IMG/VR virus record: IMGVR_UViG_3300042307_002019
Span: 1 to 48,430 of that record
Reading direction: 5' to 3' (one strand)
DNA length: 48,430 bases
DNA from: a virus
The position numbers were made by a program, and so were the translations under genes. Below the pieces are notes generated by a model, which was not told the origin of the DNA, did no database searches, and saw nothing but the letters and a program-made list of their open reading frames with translations. Shown piece by piece: positions 37,637-45,964 of the stretch (the stretch's first letter is position 1; each line of letters opens with the position of its first letter).

Positions 37637-38134
37637 TTAAATAACAATATATAAAGTTGATGGATCAGGAAATACAGGTAAAGCAGACACAGCAACTATA
37701 TTACTAATAGAACTAACGCCAGCTATAGTTGTTTGTGGTGTTAAAATTGATTTATTTGTTCCTGAAAATAAATTCTGTGTTGCAGAAATATTTCCCACAA
37801 TCGTCGCGTTGCCACTAATTTCAATATTGCCTGTGATTAGACCTCCAGAAAGAGGAAAAAACTTATTATTAGTAAAATTAATAGTTGCATAAGAAGCACT
37901 ATTAGATGCTATAGTTGAATATGCCGATTCCCATTTTGCAGAATTATCATCAACGGTTGTGTAAGTATTTTCCCAATTAGCAGAAAGAGTTTTTAATGTT
38001 GCGTCTGGATTAACAAAAGATGCTAATGTATCAGCTTTAACTTTTTTAGTAATTCCTCCAGCTACAATTGGAAGAACATCAGTTCCTATAATTAACGTTG
38101 CTTCCGTCAATTCTGTAATTTTTTTGTTAGCCAT
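37637..38134 (-). CDS. Tail fibre/adaptor protein with shared N-terminal domain
   Basis: The 165-residue product begins MANKKITELTEATLIIGTDV and LPIVAGGITKKVKADTLASF, a common phage fibre-adaptor N-terminus also present in the protein at 45350-45697 (MADKKISQFDETLNPT). It then has the NSASYATINFTNNKFFPLSG module shared with the fibres at 2724 and 38736. It ends in a short beta segment (PDPSTLYIVI). It probably attaches a fibre or carries receptor-binding parts. Confidence 0.8.
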   Translation of the reverse strand: MANKKITELTEATLIIGTDVLPIVAGGITKKVKADTLASFVNPDATLKTLSANWENTYTTVDDNSAKWESAYSTIASNSASYATINFTNNKFFPLSGGLITGNIEISGNATIVGNISATQNLFSGTNKSILTPQTTIAGVSSISNIVAVSALPVFPDPSTLYIVI

Positions 38135-38168
38135 ATTTTTATTTAATTAACTTAAAATTTTAGATTTT

Positions 38169-38363
38169 TTATTCGTTTAGCGTGATCGCATCTCCATTTT
38201 CTTGAAGCAATAAACCATATTCCCCGTTCAATTCTAATGAATTGTCAAATGATAATGGTTGCATCAAATTTTGACCTAAACGTTTTTTTGAAGGCAATGG
38301 AGCAACAAATTGCTTGCGCAATTTTGAAACTCTATCAGTCATGTCAAATCGGAACTTATTCAT
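38169..38363 (-). CDS. Small hypothetical protein
   Basis: The 64-residue product has a basic N-terminal half (MTDRVSKLRKQFVAPLPSKK) and an acidic, Leu-rich C-terminal half. Its place between fibre genes suggests a virion or assembly role, but no family is recognised. The 109 bases upstream to 38473 are AT-rich with no gene. Confidence 0.55.
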   Translation of the reverse strand: MNKFRFDMTDRVSKLRKQFVAPLPSKKRLGQNLMQPLSFDNSLELNGEYGLLLQENGDAITLNE

Positions 38364-38472
38364 AGGGAATGCTGTGTTTAGATATTTTTTTTTGTGTCAC
38401 ATCCAAGCAACTATATACGCATACTTATCATTTTTTTGTTGAAAAATTGCAAACGCAATGTAATATTAATTC

Positions 38473-38739
38473 ATGATCACTAAAGATAAATTAAAAGATA
38501 TTCTTAAGCAAAACGTAGTTAAAATTTCTTTCACAAAAACAGACGGAGCGGATCGAACGATGCTTTGTACTTTGAAGAGCGACCTTCTTCCAGTTGTTGA
38601 AACAAAAGAAGTTACTAAGAAAAAAGCAGAAAATGAAAACGTTCTTTCGGTTTGGGATCTTGAAAAAGACGCTTTTCGGTCATTTCGTCTTAATGCACTA
38701 AAAAGCTATGATTTGATTGAGGAAGCCTACGAACTTTAA
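38473..38739 (+). CDS. WYL_2/DUF2693-like SH3-fold protein
   Basis: The 88-residue product matches the small phage family with VVKISFTKTDGADRTMLCTL, then LSVWDLEKDAFRSFRLNALK. This is a Sm/SH3-like beta barrel of unknown function, found in T4-like phages. It is a plus-strand gene isolated within the minus-strand fibre region; its last bases overlap the end of the fibre gene at 38736. Confidence 0.75.
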   Translation: MITKDKLKDILKQNVVKISFTKTDGADRTMLCTLKSDLLPVVETKEVTKKKAENENVLSVWDLEKDAFRSFRLNALKSYDLIEEAYEL

Positions 38740-40094
38740 ACGTAAGTTGCTGTCAGTCTTTCATTCCAAGTTACGTTCTGAGCAATTCCAGTTGCTGAAA
38801 GTGAACCTGTATCGCTAAAAGCAAGACGAGTAATTTTCCAAAAAGGATCTGTTTCAACAGTTCCTTCGGGAGCAATTCCTGAATAAGAATAATCTATTCC
38901 ATTAGCAATATAATCAAAGTTTTTTGTATAAGAAACTACAGATGACCAAACTGCAGAATTTGCCAGAACTGTTGTGAATGATGTATTCCATTGATCAGAA
39001 TTACCGCCGCTTGCGTAAATTACAGCAGTAGAACTAATGTTTCCGACGACAGTTAACTTTGCATCCACTGAGCTTAATGAGCTTAAACCAATGCCGACAC
39101 TACCTAGAGCATCAACAACAAAGGGAGTTGCGTCTGGATTTGTAGAATCTTCAACGACAATTGCGTTTCCTGTTCCCGTTTGAGTAATTCTTAGGGCTGC
39201 AGAAGTTCCTTGTGCCGTAAGCACACATGCAGTACCAACACCAGTATTTGCAACAGTAAGAAGAGTTAATGGTGTCCCAGCACTGATTATTTGTTGTTGA
39301 TTGAATGTATTTGTTTGTGATAACCCTGCTGCATTGACTACGTTTCCGTTAGTTTTCCATGCTAGTTTATTTTGGTTAGTAATCCAAACGTCACCATCTA
39401 CGGTTACAGATGGAGATGGATTAACAATTGCATTGCCGATGTTTAATTTGCTTGATGTGGCATCAGCTGCAGCACTCAATTTGCCAGTCACTGTTCCTCC
39501 ACTTAAAGGAAGATATGCTGTTTGATTTAAATAAGCAAAATTCCAATTAGTAGAATTACCACTAACATCGTATATAACACTCGACGATGAGATTTCCCCA
39601 TTAACTGTAAAATCTTTATTTGGTGAAGAAGTCTTAACACCAACATTTGGAAAGTCTCCGTTTGCTCCACCAACATGAAGCACTTCGACGCCTTGATCCA
39701 TATCATAGAAAGAAGCAATGTCGCCTGATCCGTTGTTCCCAACCCATACTGCTGGACCACTTCCAACATGCACAACGCTCAGTGAGCTTGTGGTCGAAAA
39801 AATTGTATTAGCAAACGTTTGAGTACCTGTCGAAGTGAGATCACCAAAGATTGTTACGTTTCCGTTGATTCTTGTATTACCAGTAATTTGACCTCCAGTT
39901 AATGGAAAAAATTTATTATTTGTAAAGTCAATAGTTGCATAAGAAGCGCTATTTGCTTTATAAACTGTACCTGTTTCATAAGCATCTACCCAAGTTGCTG
40001 AATTTGAAACAAGATTAGAATATGCTGTATCCCCCTTCAACGTTGAAGGAGTATTATCAAAATTACCAGAAAAGGGGTTGAAGGAATAAGGCAT
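38736..40094 (-). CDS. Tail fibre protein
   Basis: The 452-residue product starts MPYSFNPFSGNFDN, a common fibre N-terminus. It has the SASYATIDFTNNKFFPLTGG to NKDFTVNGEISS module shared at DNA level with the fibre at 2724-4946. Shaft repeats follow (GSVGIGLSSLSSVDAKLTVV). The C-terminal domain (FWKITRLAFSDTGSLSATGI to WNERLTATYV) recurs at the ends of two other fibre proteins here. It is likely a receptor-binding or shaft component. Confidence 0.85.
   Translation of the reverse strand: MPYSFNPFSGNFDNTPSTLKGDTAYSNLVSNSATWVDAYETGTVYKANSASYATIDFTNNKFFPLTGGQITGNTRINGNVTIFGDLTSTGTQTFANTIFSTTSSLSVVHVGSGPAVWVGNNGSGDIASFYDMDQGVEVLHVGGANGDFPNVGVKTSSPNKDFTVNGEISSSSVIYDVSGNSTNWNFAYLNQTAYLPLSGGTVTGKLSAAADATSSKLNIGNAIVNPSPSVTVDGDVWITNQNKLAWKTNGNVVNAAGLSQTNTFNQQQIISAGTPLTLLTVANTGVGTACVLTAQGTSAALRITQTGTGNAIVVEDSTNPDATPFVVDALGSVGIGLSSLSSVDAKLTVVGNISSTAVIYASGGNSDQWNTSFTTVLANSAVWSSVVSYTKNFDYIANGIDYSYSGIAPEGTVETDPFWKITRLAFSDTGSLSATGIAQNVTWNERLTATYV
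39598..39930 (-). repeat. Fibre module, copy B (duplicate of 3590-3910)
   Basis: This copy is nearly identical in DNA to 3590-3910 over long runs; the 47-nt identical core is at 39784-39830. The amino-acid differences are conservative. Confidence 0.85.
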
Positions 40095-40096
40095 GA

Positions 40097-40660
40097 TTAG
40101 AGTTTTTTAACTTTTAGGATTCTGTTATCAGAACTTGTTGGAGGTTCAGTAACATAAACAAACGACAAAGCTAGAACTGCTGTTGAGCTTTCTAAATAAG
40201 AAACTTTGCGAAGATAATCAGTTGTTCCTTCATATTCTAAATTAATTTCGTCGTATGGAGGAATGTTAAAACCAGCAACGTGAATATTTGAAGAAGTAAG
40301 TTCGTTGAGTAAAGTTACAGAAGACGAACTATTAATGCTAATTTGTTGATTGCTGCTCGTTAAAGAATCAAGAAGCGTATTTGTAGTTGTTTGCTGCTCA
40401 TCATTGATGCCTGTTAGTGCATCAAGAAGAGTTTCAATGCGATCCAAGCTATCTTCAACACCATCAAGACTAACGTTAATGTTTCCAGCAGAAAGAGAAA
40501 CGGAAATATCAGAAGCATTTGTCAAATAAGTTGCTCGAGCAAAAATTGGACGTTCAGCATCATTTTCAACAGGAATCCATGAAAAAGTTTCAGCCATTCC
40601 AACATTGTATGTCAGTGGATTTCCAGGAGTGGCGGTAAGAATTGGATTGAGTGTAGCCAT
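40097..40660 (-). CDS. Putative structural (fibre-region) protein
   Basis: The 187-residue product has an N-terminal beta domain (GNPLTYNVGMAETFSWIPVE), a helical Ser/Asn-rich stalk (LDRIETLLDALTGIND, then LLDSLTSSNQQ), and a beta C-terminus (FNIPPYDEINLEYEGTTDYL). This looks like a trimeric stalked virion protein. It abuts the fibre gene by 2 bases. Confidence 0.72.
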   Translation of the reverse strand: MATLNPILTATPGNPLTYNVGMAETFSWIPVENDAERPIFARATYLTNASDISVSLSAGNINVSLDGVEDSLDRIETLLDALTGINDEQQTTTNTLLDSLTSSNQQISINSSSSVTLLNELTSSNIHVAGFNIPPYDEINLEYEGTTDYLRKVSYLESSTAVLALSFVYVTEPPTSSDNRILKVKKL

Positions 40661-40685
40661 TTAATTCTACTTATCAAAAATTGTT

Positions 40686-40711
40686 TAAAAAAAGAAAGCC
40701 AGAAAACTTTC
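40686..40711 (-). terminator. Weak terminator-like hairpin
   Basis: The 5-bp stem GAAAG/CTTTC (40694-40698 and 40707-40711) is followed on the minus strand by seven T residues. It may partly end the transcript from the adhesin cluster before the 187-residue gene. The stem is short, so confidence is low. Confidence 0.35.
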
Positions 40712-40746
40712 GTAATTTAGTTTTCAATATTATGACTCACAAAATG

Positions 40747-41853
40747 TTAATTCGAGAAGCTTGCAATAATTCTTCCGATAGATTCAACAGTTGCGGAATT
40801 TTTTAATCTTACTCCTACAGAATCTGTAGCAGCTAGAGAAGCAAGAGATATGTTAAACAATTCATTGCTTGTAATTGCTGCAGTTCCTGTTGTATTATCA
40901 ACAAGAGCTCCAAAAGCCACAGAACTAAGTGTAGGAATTTGACAAGTTCCTGTTAAAGTGTTGTTAGCATATTGTAAGCCAGCTCTAACGGCACTCACAG
41001 GAGGTATTGAGAAAGCACTCAATGAATCAGTTGTATAATAATAGAGATAAGCATCTGAACCAACCCCGGTTCCGTTATTAGCATATCTAATATAACTTTG
41101 ATTAGGAACTGGATTTACTGTATAAGAAGCAGCATAAACAGCAGGAATACCATTTGGAGCACCAATTAAGTTTCCAGAGATTCTAACATTTGCAGCAGCA
41201 TTTGTTGAGGTAATTCCAGCACTTCCGCGAGAATCTCCGAAAACGTTCCCGAGAACTGTTACTGAGCCCGTAGAAGTATTTGAAATGCCAGCAGTAGCTG
41301 CTCCGTTAATGATCCCGTAGAATGTTACAGAACCTGTAGATGTATTTGAAATAGCAGCAGCTGCAGAAGGACCTGGAGGAGCTCCGTTCGCATTTCCGGT
41401 ACTAATTAAAGCACCGCTTCCGTTATTCGATATTGCTTGACAACCGTTGTATCCGCCAAGTGTGGATCCAGTGTGAGTTAAATTTCCGGAACCTGTGATC
41501 GTCACCCCGTTTACACCTATTCCAAATCCGCCTGTAATATTTCCAATAATAACTGACGAATTTGTTCCAGAAAGAGTTACGGTTTCTATACCCCCCGATC
41601 CACCTCCAAAAATGTTGGCAACTAAAGTAGTTCCGTTATTTAGATTAAATCTTCCGCTATTAGATCCACCATAGGCAATTCCATTTGTAATATTATCACA
41701 AGTAACATTTCCAGTAATCTGAATTGTAAAAGTATTAGCAATAGCATTATCACCAATTGTCGGAACAGTTGTAGCAGACATACTTCCAGCTAGTAACGAC
41801 CAGATTGATGGGTTGTTAAAGTCTCCATTAGATCTTGCAAATTTGTTAGCCAT
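40747..41853 (-). CDS. Beta-rich adhesin-like virion protein, paralogue 1
   Basis: The 368-residue product begins MANKFARSNGDFNNPSIWSL with DNAIANTFTIQITGNVTCDN (a G8-domain-like start). Gly/Asn/Thr-rich beta-helix repeats follow (for example STGSVTVLGNVFGDS), and the C-terminus VGVRLKNSATVESIGRIIAS is shared with its neighbours. It looks like a trimeric or solenoid surface protein for host or glycan binding. Confidence 0.78.
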   Translation of the reverse strand: MANKFARSNGDFNNPSIWSLLAGSMSATTVPTIGDNAIANTFTIQITGNVTCDNITNGIAYGGSNSGRFNLNNGTTLVANIFGGGSGGIETVTLSGTNSSVIIGNITGGFGIGVNGVTITGSGNLTHTGSTLGGYNGCQAISNNGSGALISTGNANGAPPGPSAAAAISNTSTGSVTFYGIINGAATAGISNTSTGSVTVLGNVFGDSRGSAGITSTNAAANVRISGNLIGAPNGIPAVYAASYTVNPVPNQSYIRYANNGTGVGSDAYLYYYTTDSLSAFSIPPVSAVRAGLQYANNTLTGTCQIPTLSSVAFGALVDNTTGTAAITSNELFNISLASLAATDSVGVRLKNSATVESIGRIIASFSN

Positions 41854-41862
41854 ATTATAAAA

Positions 41863-43053
41863 TTAGTTTGAGAATGATGCGATAATGTTACCAACGCTTT
41901 GAACCGTTGCCGAGTTCTTTAAACGAGCTCCCAAGGTATTAGAAGATGTCAAAGAAGCAACGGAAGTATCAAATAACGCTGCAGGGGTTAAGAAAGCTGT
42001 TCCAACTGTATTATCAACAGGAACGCCAACACTTACAGAATTTTGAGAAGGAACCTTGCAAGTCCCTATCAAAGTTCCGTCAGCAAAAGATGTTCCAAAT
42101 CTTACAGCAGAGACAGGAGGCATTGAGAAGGCACTCAACGAATCTATTGAGAATTGATTGACATTGGAGTATTGAATGAAAGAATTTTTAGGAATTGGAT
42201 CAACAACATAACGAGTGGCATAAATTGCTGCAGTTCCGTTTGAATGATTGATAATGTTTCCAGAAATTTTGTTAATTGCGGAAGCATTTGAAGAAACAAA
42301 AGCATTTGTTGCAGAGGTTGCTATAACGTTTCCAACAATGATTGCAGTGCCTGTTGAAGAATTGTTAATGCCATATGCAGTATTTCCGGTTCCTGCTGTG
42401 ACGTTTCCAATAACAATTGCGGTGCCTGCTGAAGAGTTGTGGATGCTGTATGCAGCACTTCCAGTTCCTGCTGTGACGTTTCCTGTTACAATAATGGTTC
42501 CTGCAGAAGTATTTAAAATGCCAGCATTACTTGATCCTGTTCCAGCAGTAATCGAACCAGTAAAATTAACAATTCCTCCTGCAGCGTTTGTAATACAACT
42601 GCAATTGCTTTGACTAGAGTTTGATCCAATTAGTGTGCCAACTACAGTAAGAGTTCCAGTTCCGGTATTTCTCGTCGTGCTGTGCCCAGCCGTGCCGGAA
42701 GCTCCGTTTATTGTTCCTGCTATTGTACCTGAATTTGTTCCCGACAAGCCAACGGTTTCGGTATTCGTAGTTATGCTGAGAATTGTAGCAGTCATTACAA
42801 CACCATTCAACAAATTAAAAGTACCACCTGCAGTTGCAGTAGTTGTTGCACCATCCTTCCAAAGTCTAGAAGTAGCAGAAGCATTTGTTACAGAATTTAC
42901 AGTAACATTCTGATCAACATGAATTATAAAGGTATTGGAATAAACATCATCATTAGCTGCAGGAGCATACAAAACTCCTCCAGTTCCCCAAGGAGATGTT
43001 GCAGGATTTGTATCTGACCAGTTTCCGGATCTAAAAGCTCTTACGTTTGCCAT
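41863..43053 (-). CDS. Beta-rich adhesin-like virion protein, paralogue 2
   Basis: The 396-residue paralogue of the gene at 40747 has N-terminal FRSGNWSDTNPATSPWGTGG and repeats of about 20 residues (GTAIVIGNVTAGTGNTAYGI), with at least four close copies. It ends LGARLKNSATVQSVGNIIAS, almost the same as paralogue 1. DNA in the repeated part is also internally repetitive (42350-42500). It starts 9 bases upstream of the next gene in transcription order. Confidence 0.78.
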   Translation of the reverse strand: MANVRAFRSGNWSDTNPATSPWGTGGVLYAPAANDDVYSNTFIIHVDQNVTVNSVTNASATSRLWKDGATTTATAGGTFNLLNGVVMTATILSITTNTETVGLSGTNSGTIAGTINGASGTAGHSTTRNTGTGTLTVVGTLIGSNSSQSNCSCITNAAGGIVNFTGSITAGTGSSNAGILNTSAGTIIVTGNVTAGTGSAAYSIHNSSAGTAIVIGNVTAGTGNTAYGINNSSTGTAIIVGNVIATSATNAFVSSNASAINKISGNIINHSNGTAAIYATRYVVDPIPKNSFIQYSNVNQFSIDSLSAFSMPPVSAVRFGTSFADGTLIGTCKVPSQNSVSVGVPVDNTVGTAFLTPAALFDTSVASLTSSNTLGARLKNSATVQSVGNIIASFSN

Positions 43054-43054
43054 A

Positions 43055-44095
43055 TTATAAATTTATATTTTGTAAAACGGTTCCAACATCAGAGACTGTT
43101 GCAGAATTTGCAAGTCTTTTGAAGATAGTTCCGTCAGTTGTTAAAGTGTTAACGTTCGTATTCCAGACATTTTGAATGTCTTGAGAATTTAAAATTGATG
43201 TTCCGGTAGTTTGTCCAACAAGAGTTCCGAAAGATACAGAACCAGCAGAAGGAACTACCATTGTTCCAGAAAGTTGAACAGGAATGTCAACAACAACTCC
43301 AGAAAGAGAAGAAACTGCTGCATAAGCTGTTCCAAGAGCTACTGAAGAAGCATGAGGAACATAAGTAGACGAATAAGCTTCCGGAGCAAAGTATGTGACG
43401 TATGTGCCTGTTCTATCAACAGATTGTACAGTTGCACTATCAAACATTTTTGGATGAACAAGATATCTTGCACAATAAACTGCTTGACGGCCACTAATAG
43501 AATTTACAAGAGTTCCTGTAAATTCATTCCTTGCAGCAGTGCTTGAAGAAACTACTCCATGAGCATTAACGGAAGATGTAATTGTTCCAGAAACTAGAAG
43601 AGTTCCAGTAGAGTTTTGAAATACTGCAGGAGCAGCAGAGCCTCCAATTAAATTGCCATTAATAAGCACAGTTCCAGCAGAGTTGTTAAAAACCCCATAA
43701 GCTGTTGCATTTGAACCGCCAGAAATTGCTCCTGTAACAGTAATACCTCCTAAGCCAGCATTTGAAACTCCATAAGCAGCTGCAGAGGAACCACCAAAAA
43801 TGCGTCCATATACTTTTACAAAATCAAATCCTGATGTGTTAACAGTCAAGCTTGTTGTTGTTCCTGCTATAACTCCGCTGTTTGAAGTTGTAATAGTATA
43901 AGGCCGTAAAACGTTAAATGTTCCACCAGCTACTGCATAACCAGAACTCAAAGTAGTCCTCAAAGAACCAACATTAACATTCTGATCGATTTCAACCGTA
44001 AAGTTATTCGCAAAGACATCATCTCCAACACCTGGAGTTACATCCCAAATGCTTTGCGACCATTTTCCTGATGCTGTAGCTTTGCGAGCTGGCAT
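43055..44095 (-). CDS. Beta-rich adhesin-like virion protein, paralogue 3
   Basis: The 346-residue product starts MPARKATASGKWSQSIWDVT, then DDVFANNFTVEIDQNVNVGS. Beta-helix-like repeats (GISNAGLGGITVTG type) follow, with a C-terminus related to the others (LANSATVSDVGTVLQNI). It is more divergent than paralogues 1, 2 and 4 in its middle part. Confidence 0.76.
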   Translation of the reverse strand: MPARKATASGKWSQSIWDVTPGVGDDVFANNFTVEIDQNVNVGSLRTTLSSGYAVAGGTFNVLRPYTITTSNSGVIAGTTTSLTVNTSGFDFVKVYGRIFGGSSAAAYGVSNAGLGGITVTGAISGGSNATAYGVFNNSAGTVLINGNLIGGSAAPAVFQNSTGTLLVSGTITSSVNAHGVVSSSTAARNEFTGTLVNSISGRQAVYCARYLVHPKMFDSATVQSVDRTGTYVTYFAPEAYSSTYVPHASSVALGTAYAAVSSLSGVVVDIPVQLSGTMVVPSAGSVSFGTLVGQTTGTSILNSQDIQNVWNTNVNTLTTDGTIFKRLANSATVSDVGTVLQNINL

Positions 44096-44097
44096 GA

Positions 44098-44379
44098 TTA
44101 AAGTCCTTTGACGTTGATGTAATTTTGAACAGCAGCATAAATGGCTGCCATTGCTTCTTGTTCAGCTCCGGAAATGCCTTGGGTAGTTCCAACGAGAACT
44201 GACTTAACATTTTCTTCTGAAGTAACACCATTTCCTTCTGCGTCTAAGCGAGTTGGAACCAAACGCATTGCTGCATTGGCTTCAAAAGCTCCACTCTTAA
44301 AAGAAGAACAAATTGCAAGGTTGGCTGAAAAGAAGGGAAATACTTCTCCGTCGACCGTGATTGGATTATTAGTTGTCAT
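44098..44379 (-). CDS. Small structural-region hypothetical protein
   Basis: The 93-residue product contains GEVFPFFSANLAICSSFKSG and a helical end (SGAEQEAMAAIYAAVQNYIN). It is set between two adhesin paralogues with only 2-13 base gaps, so it belongs to the same transcript. It may be a chaperone or a minor virion protein for them. Confidence 0.68.
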   Translation of the reverse strand: MTTNNPITVDGEVFPFFSANLAICSSFKSGAFEANAAMRLVPTRLDAEGNGVTSEENVKSVLVGTTQGISGAEQEAMAAIYAAVQNYINVKGL

Positions 44380-44392
44380 GTGTTTAATTTTT

Positions 44393-45343
44393 TTAGTTGT
44401 TAAAATCTAGTGAATTTGCTACTGCTGAAAGTGCTTGAGTCGTTACAACGTTCTTTAAACGAGCTCCAATTGAATTTGAAGTATTTAACGTTGCAATTGA
44501 TTGATTCAAGAGACCCTCAAGCGTTATCGAAGCTGTTCCTGAAGTTGTTCCGACAGGAGCTCCAAAAACAACTGCAGAAGCAGGAGGAAGAGCCATCGAA
44601 CCACTTAAAGTATTATTACTATAAACAGTACTTAGAACAACATCTGAAGAAGCTGGATAAGAGAATGTCGCATTTGATGTCCAGTAATCTGCATAAGAAT
44701 CATAACCATTTACAGCTTGTCTTGTATAAGTTGCAGAAATACCTGGGAAGACTTGATAACGAGGAGCATTAATGGCTTGACGACCATTTGGAGCGTTTAT
44801 GATGTTTCCACCAAAAACTGAAAGGGCAACAGTAGTCGAGGTTCTGAGTATGCCTTCAGCAGCATTAGATGAACTGATGTTTCCGTAAATTAAAATTTCA
44901 CTATTAGTTGTAGTGTTAATTCCTCTTGCTATAGAGCCAGTTCCTCCAAAAATATTCCCTGTAATAGAAAGCGTTCCTGTAGTATTTGTTAAGCTCAAGC
45001 AATGAGAGCTTGAACCAGTTCCTCCAGTAGCGTTGCCAATAATAGAGCCTGATGCTGTTCCTGATAAAAGCATGCAAGCTGTCGCGGTAGAACCTGCAAG
45101 CAAGTTGGATGCTATCACCGCTCCGTTATTAATTCCAAAAGTTCCTCCAGCAGTTCCTCCATATAAATTACTGTTTGTAATATTGTCACAAGCAACATTT
45201 CCAGTAATTTGAACGGTAAAGTTATTGGATATAGCATTATCCCCTACACTAGGAACAGTTGTGGCTGAAAGTCCAGTTGCTGACAAGGACCATATAGAAC
45301 TGTTATTGAAATCTCCGTTAGACCTTGCAAATTTGTTTGGCAT
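44393..45343 (-). CDS. Beta-rich adhesin-like virion protein, paralogue 4
   Basis: The 316-residue product has an N-terminus almost the same as paralogue 1 (MPNKFARSNGDFNNSSIWSL, NFTVQITGNVACDNITN) with a shorter repeat region (SIIGNATGGTGSSSHCLSL). The C-terminus GARLKNVVTTQALSAVANSL is recognisable but altered. It is the first adhesin gene in transcription order. Confidence 0.78.
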   Translation of the reverse strand: MPNKFARSNGDFNNSSIWSLSATGLSATTVPSVGDNAISNNFTVQITGNVACDNITNSNLYGGTAGGTFGINNGAVIASNLLAGSTATACMLLSGTASGSIIGNATGGTGSSSHCLSLTNTTGTLSITGNIFGGTGSIARGINTTTNSEILIYGNISSSNAAEGILRTSTTVALSVFGGNIINAPNGRQAINAPRYQVFPGISATYTRQAVNGYDSYADYWTSNATFSYPASSDVVLSTVYSNNTLSGSMALPPASAVVFGAPVGTTSGTASITLEGLLNQSIATLNTSNSIGARLKNVVTTQALSAVANSLDFNN

Positions 45344-45349
45344 ATTTTA

Positions 45350-45697
45350 TTAAATGTAAGAAGCAGTTAAACGGTCATTCCAAGCAACATTCGATGCAAC
45401 TCCAGTAGAAGCTACAGAGCCATCAAGGGCAAATGTTACTTTTGTGATTTTCCAAGCAGAAGCTGAGTTTGAAGAACCAGCAACAGCAACTCCGCAATAA
45501 GAAGAACTTCCAACAAGATCAAAATTTCTTGCAGGTTCAACCCACGAAGCAGAATTAGCATTGACAAAAGTTGAAGCTTTGTCAATAATTGTTTGAACGG
45601 TAACTCTTTGGTTTGCGGAACCTTCAACAATAGGAAGGAATGCTGTAAGAGTAGGGTTTAACGTTTCGTCAAATTGAGAGATTTTTTTGTCGGCCAT
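45350..45697 (-). CDS. Fibre adaptor-like protein with shared C-terminal domain
   Basis: The 115-residue product joins the adaptor N-terminus (MADKKISQFDETLNPTLTAF, LPIVEGSANQRVTVQTI) to the same C-terminal domain found in the fibres at 38736 and 45965 (AWKITKVTFALDGSVASTGV, ending WNDRLTASYI). It looks like a minimal fibre with no shaft between these parts. Confidence 0.8.
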   Translation of the reverse strand: MADKKISQFDETLNPTLTAFLPIVEGSANQRVTVQTIIDKASTFVNANSASWVEPARNFDLVGSSSYCGVAVAGSSNSASAWKITKVTFALDGSVASTGVASNVAWNDRLTASYI

Positions 45698-45710
45698 AAA
45701 AGCATATTTC

Positions 45711-45718
45711 TATTTATT
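45711..45718 (-). promoter_or_regulatory. Late promoter-like AATAAATA
   Basis: The minus strand reads AATAAATA about 13 bases upstream of the ATG at 45697, between it and the small gene at 45728. It would drive the adhesin cluster. Confidence 0.55.
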
Positions 45719-45727
45719 ATTTAAATT

Positions 45728-45895
45728 TCAATTTTCTTGTAATTCCAAAGCAATTTGTCCAGATAGTTCTTGAGTTACATAACCAGACTCATCTTCTAGA
45801 AGAATTGTGTCATAATCAATAGGAAGAGGTCCTGCTCGAAATATCACTTTTCCGCAAAATTTAGTATTATCGGTAATCTTAATAAAAGAAGCCAT
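45728..45895 (-). CDS. Small hypothetical protein (55 aa)
   Basis: A 55-residue frame (MASFIKITDNTKFCGKVIFR, then LLEDESGYVTQELSGQIALE) lies on the minus strand, in line with the fibre genes. It is beta-rich and has a TTAAATAAG late-like motif upstream. Without it, 45698-45964 would be empty. Confidence 0.6.
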   Translation of the reverse strand: MASFIKITDNTKFCGKVIFRAGPLPIDYDTILLEDESGYVTQELSGQIALELQEN

Positions 45896-45964
45896 ACCAT
45901 TACTTATTTAAAATGAATTAATTTTTTCTTGCAGAAGCAAAAAAACTCCTGTTAGAATGCGGCT

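Noticed and set aside
42248-42913. Plus-strand ORFs of 121 and 92 codons across the adhesin genes
   Set aside because: They are Val/Pro/Ala-rich antisense readings of Gly/Thr/Asn-rich repeats; the minus-strand paralogues explain the region.
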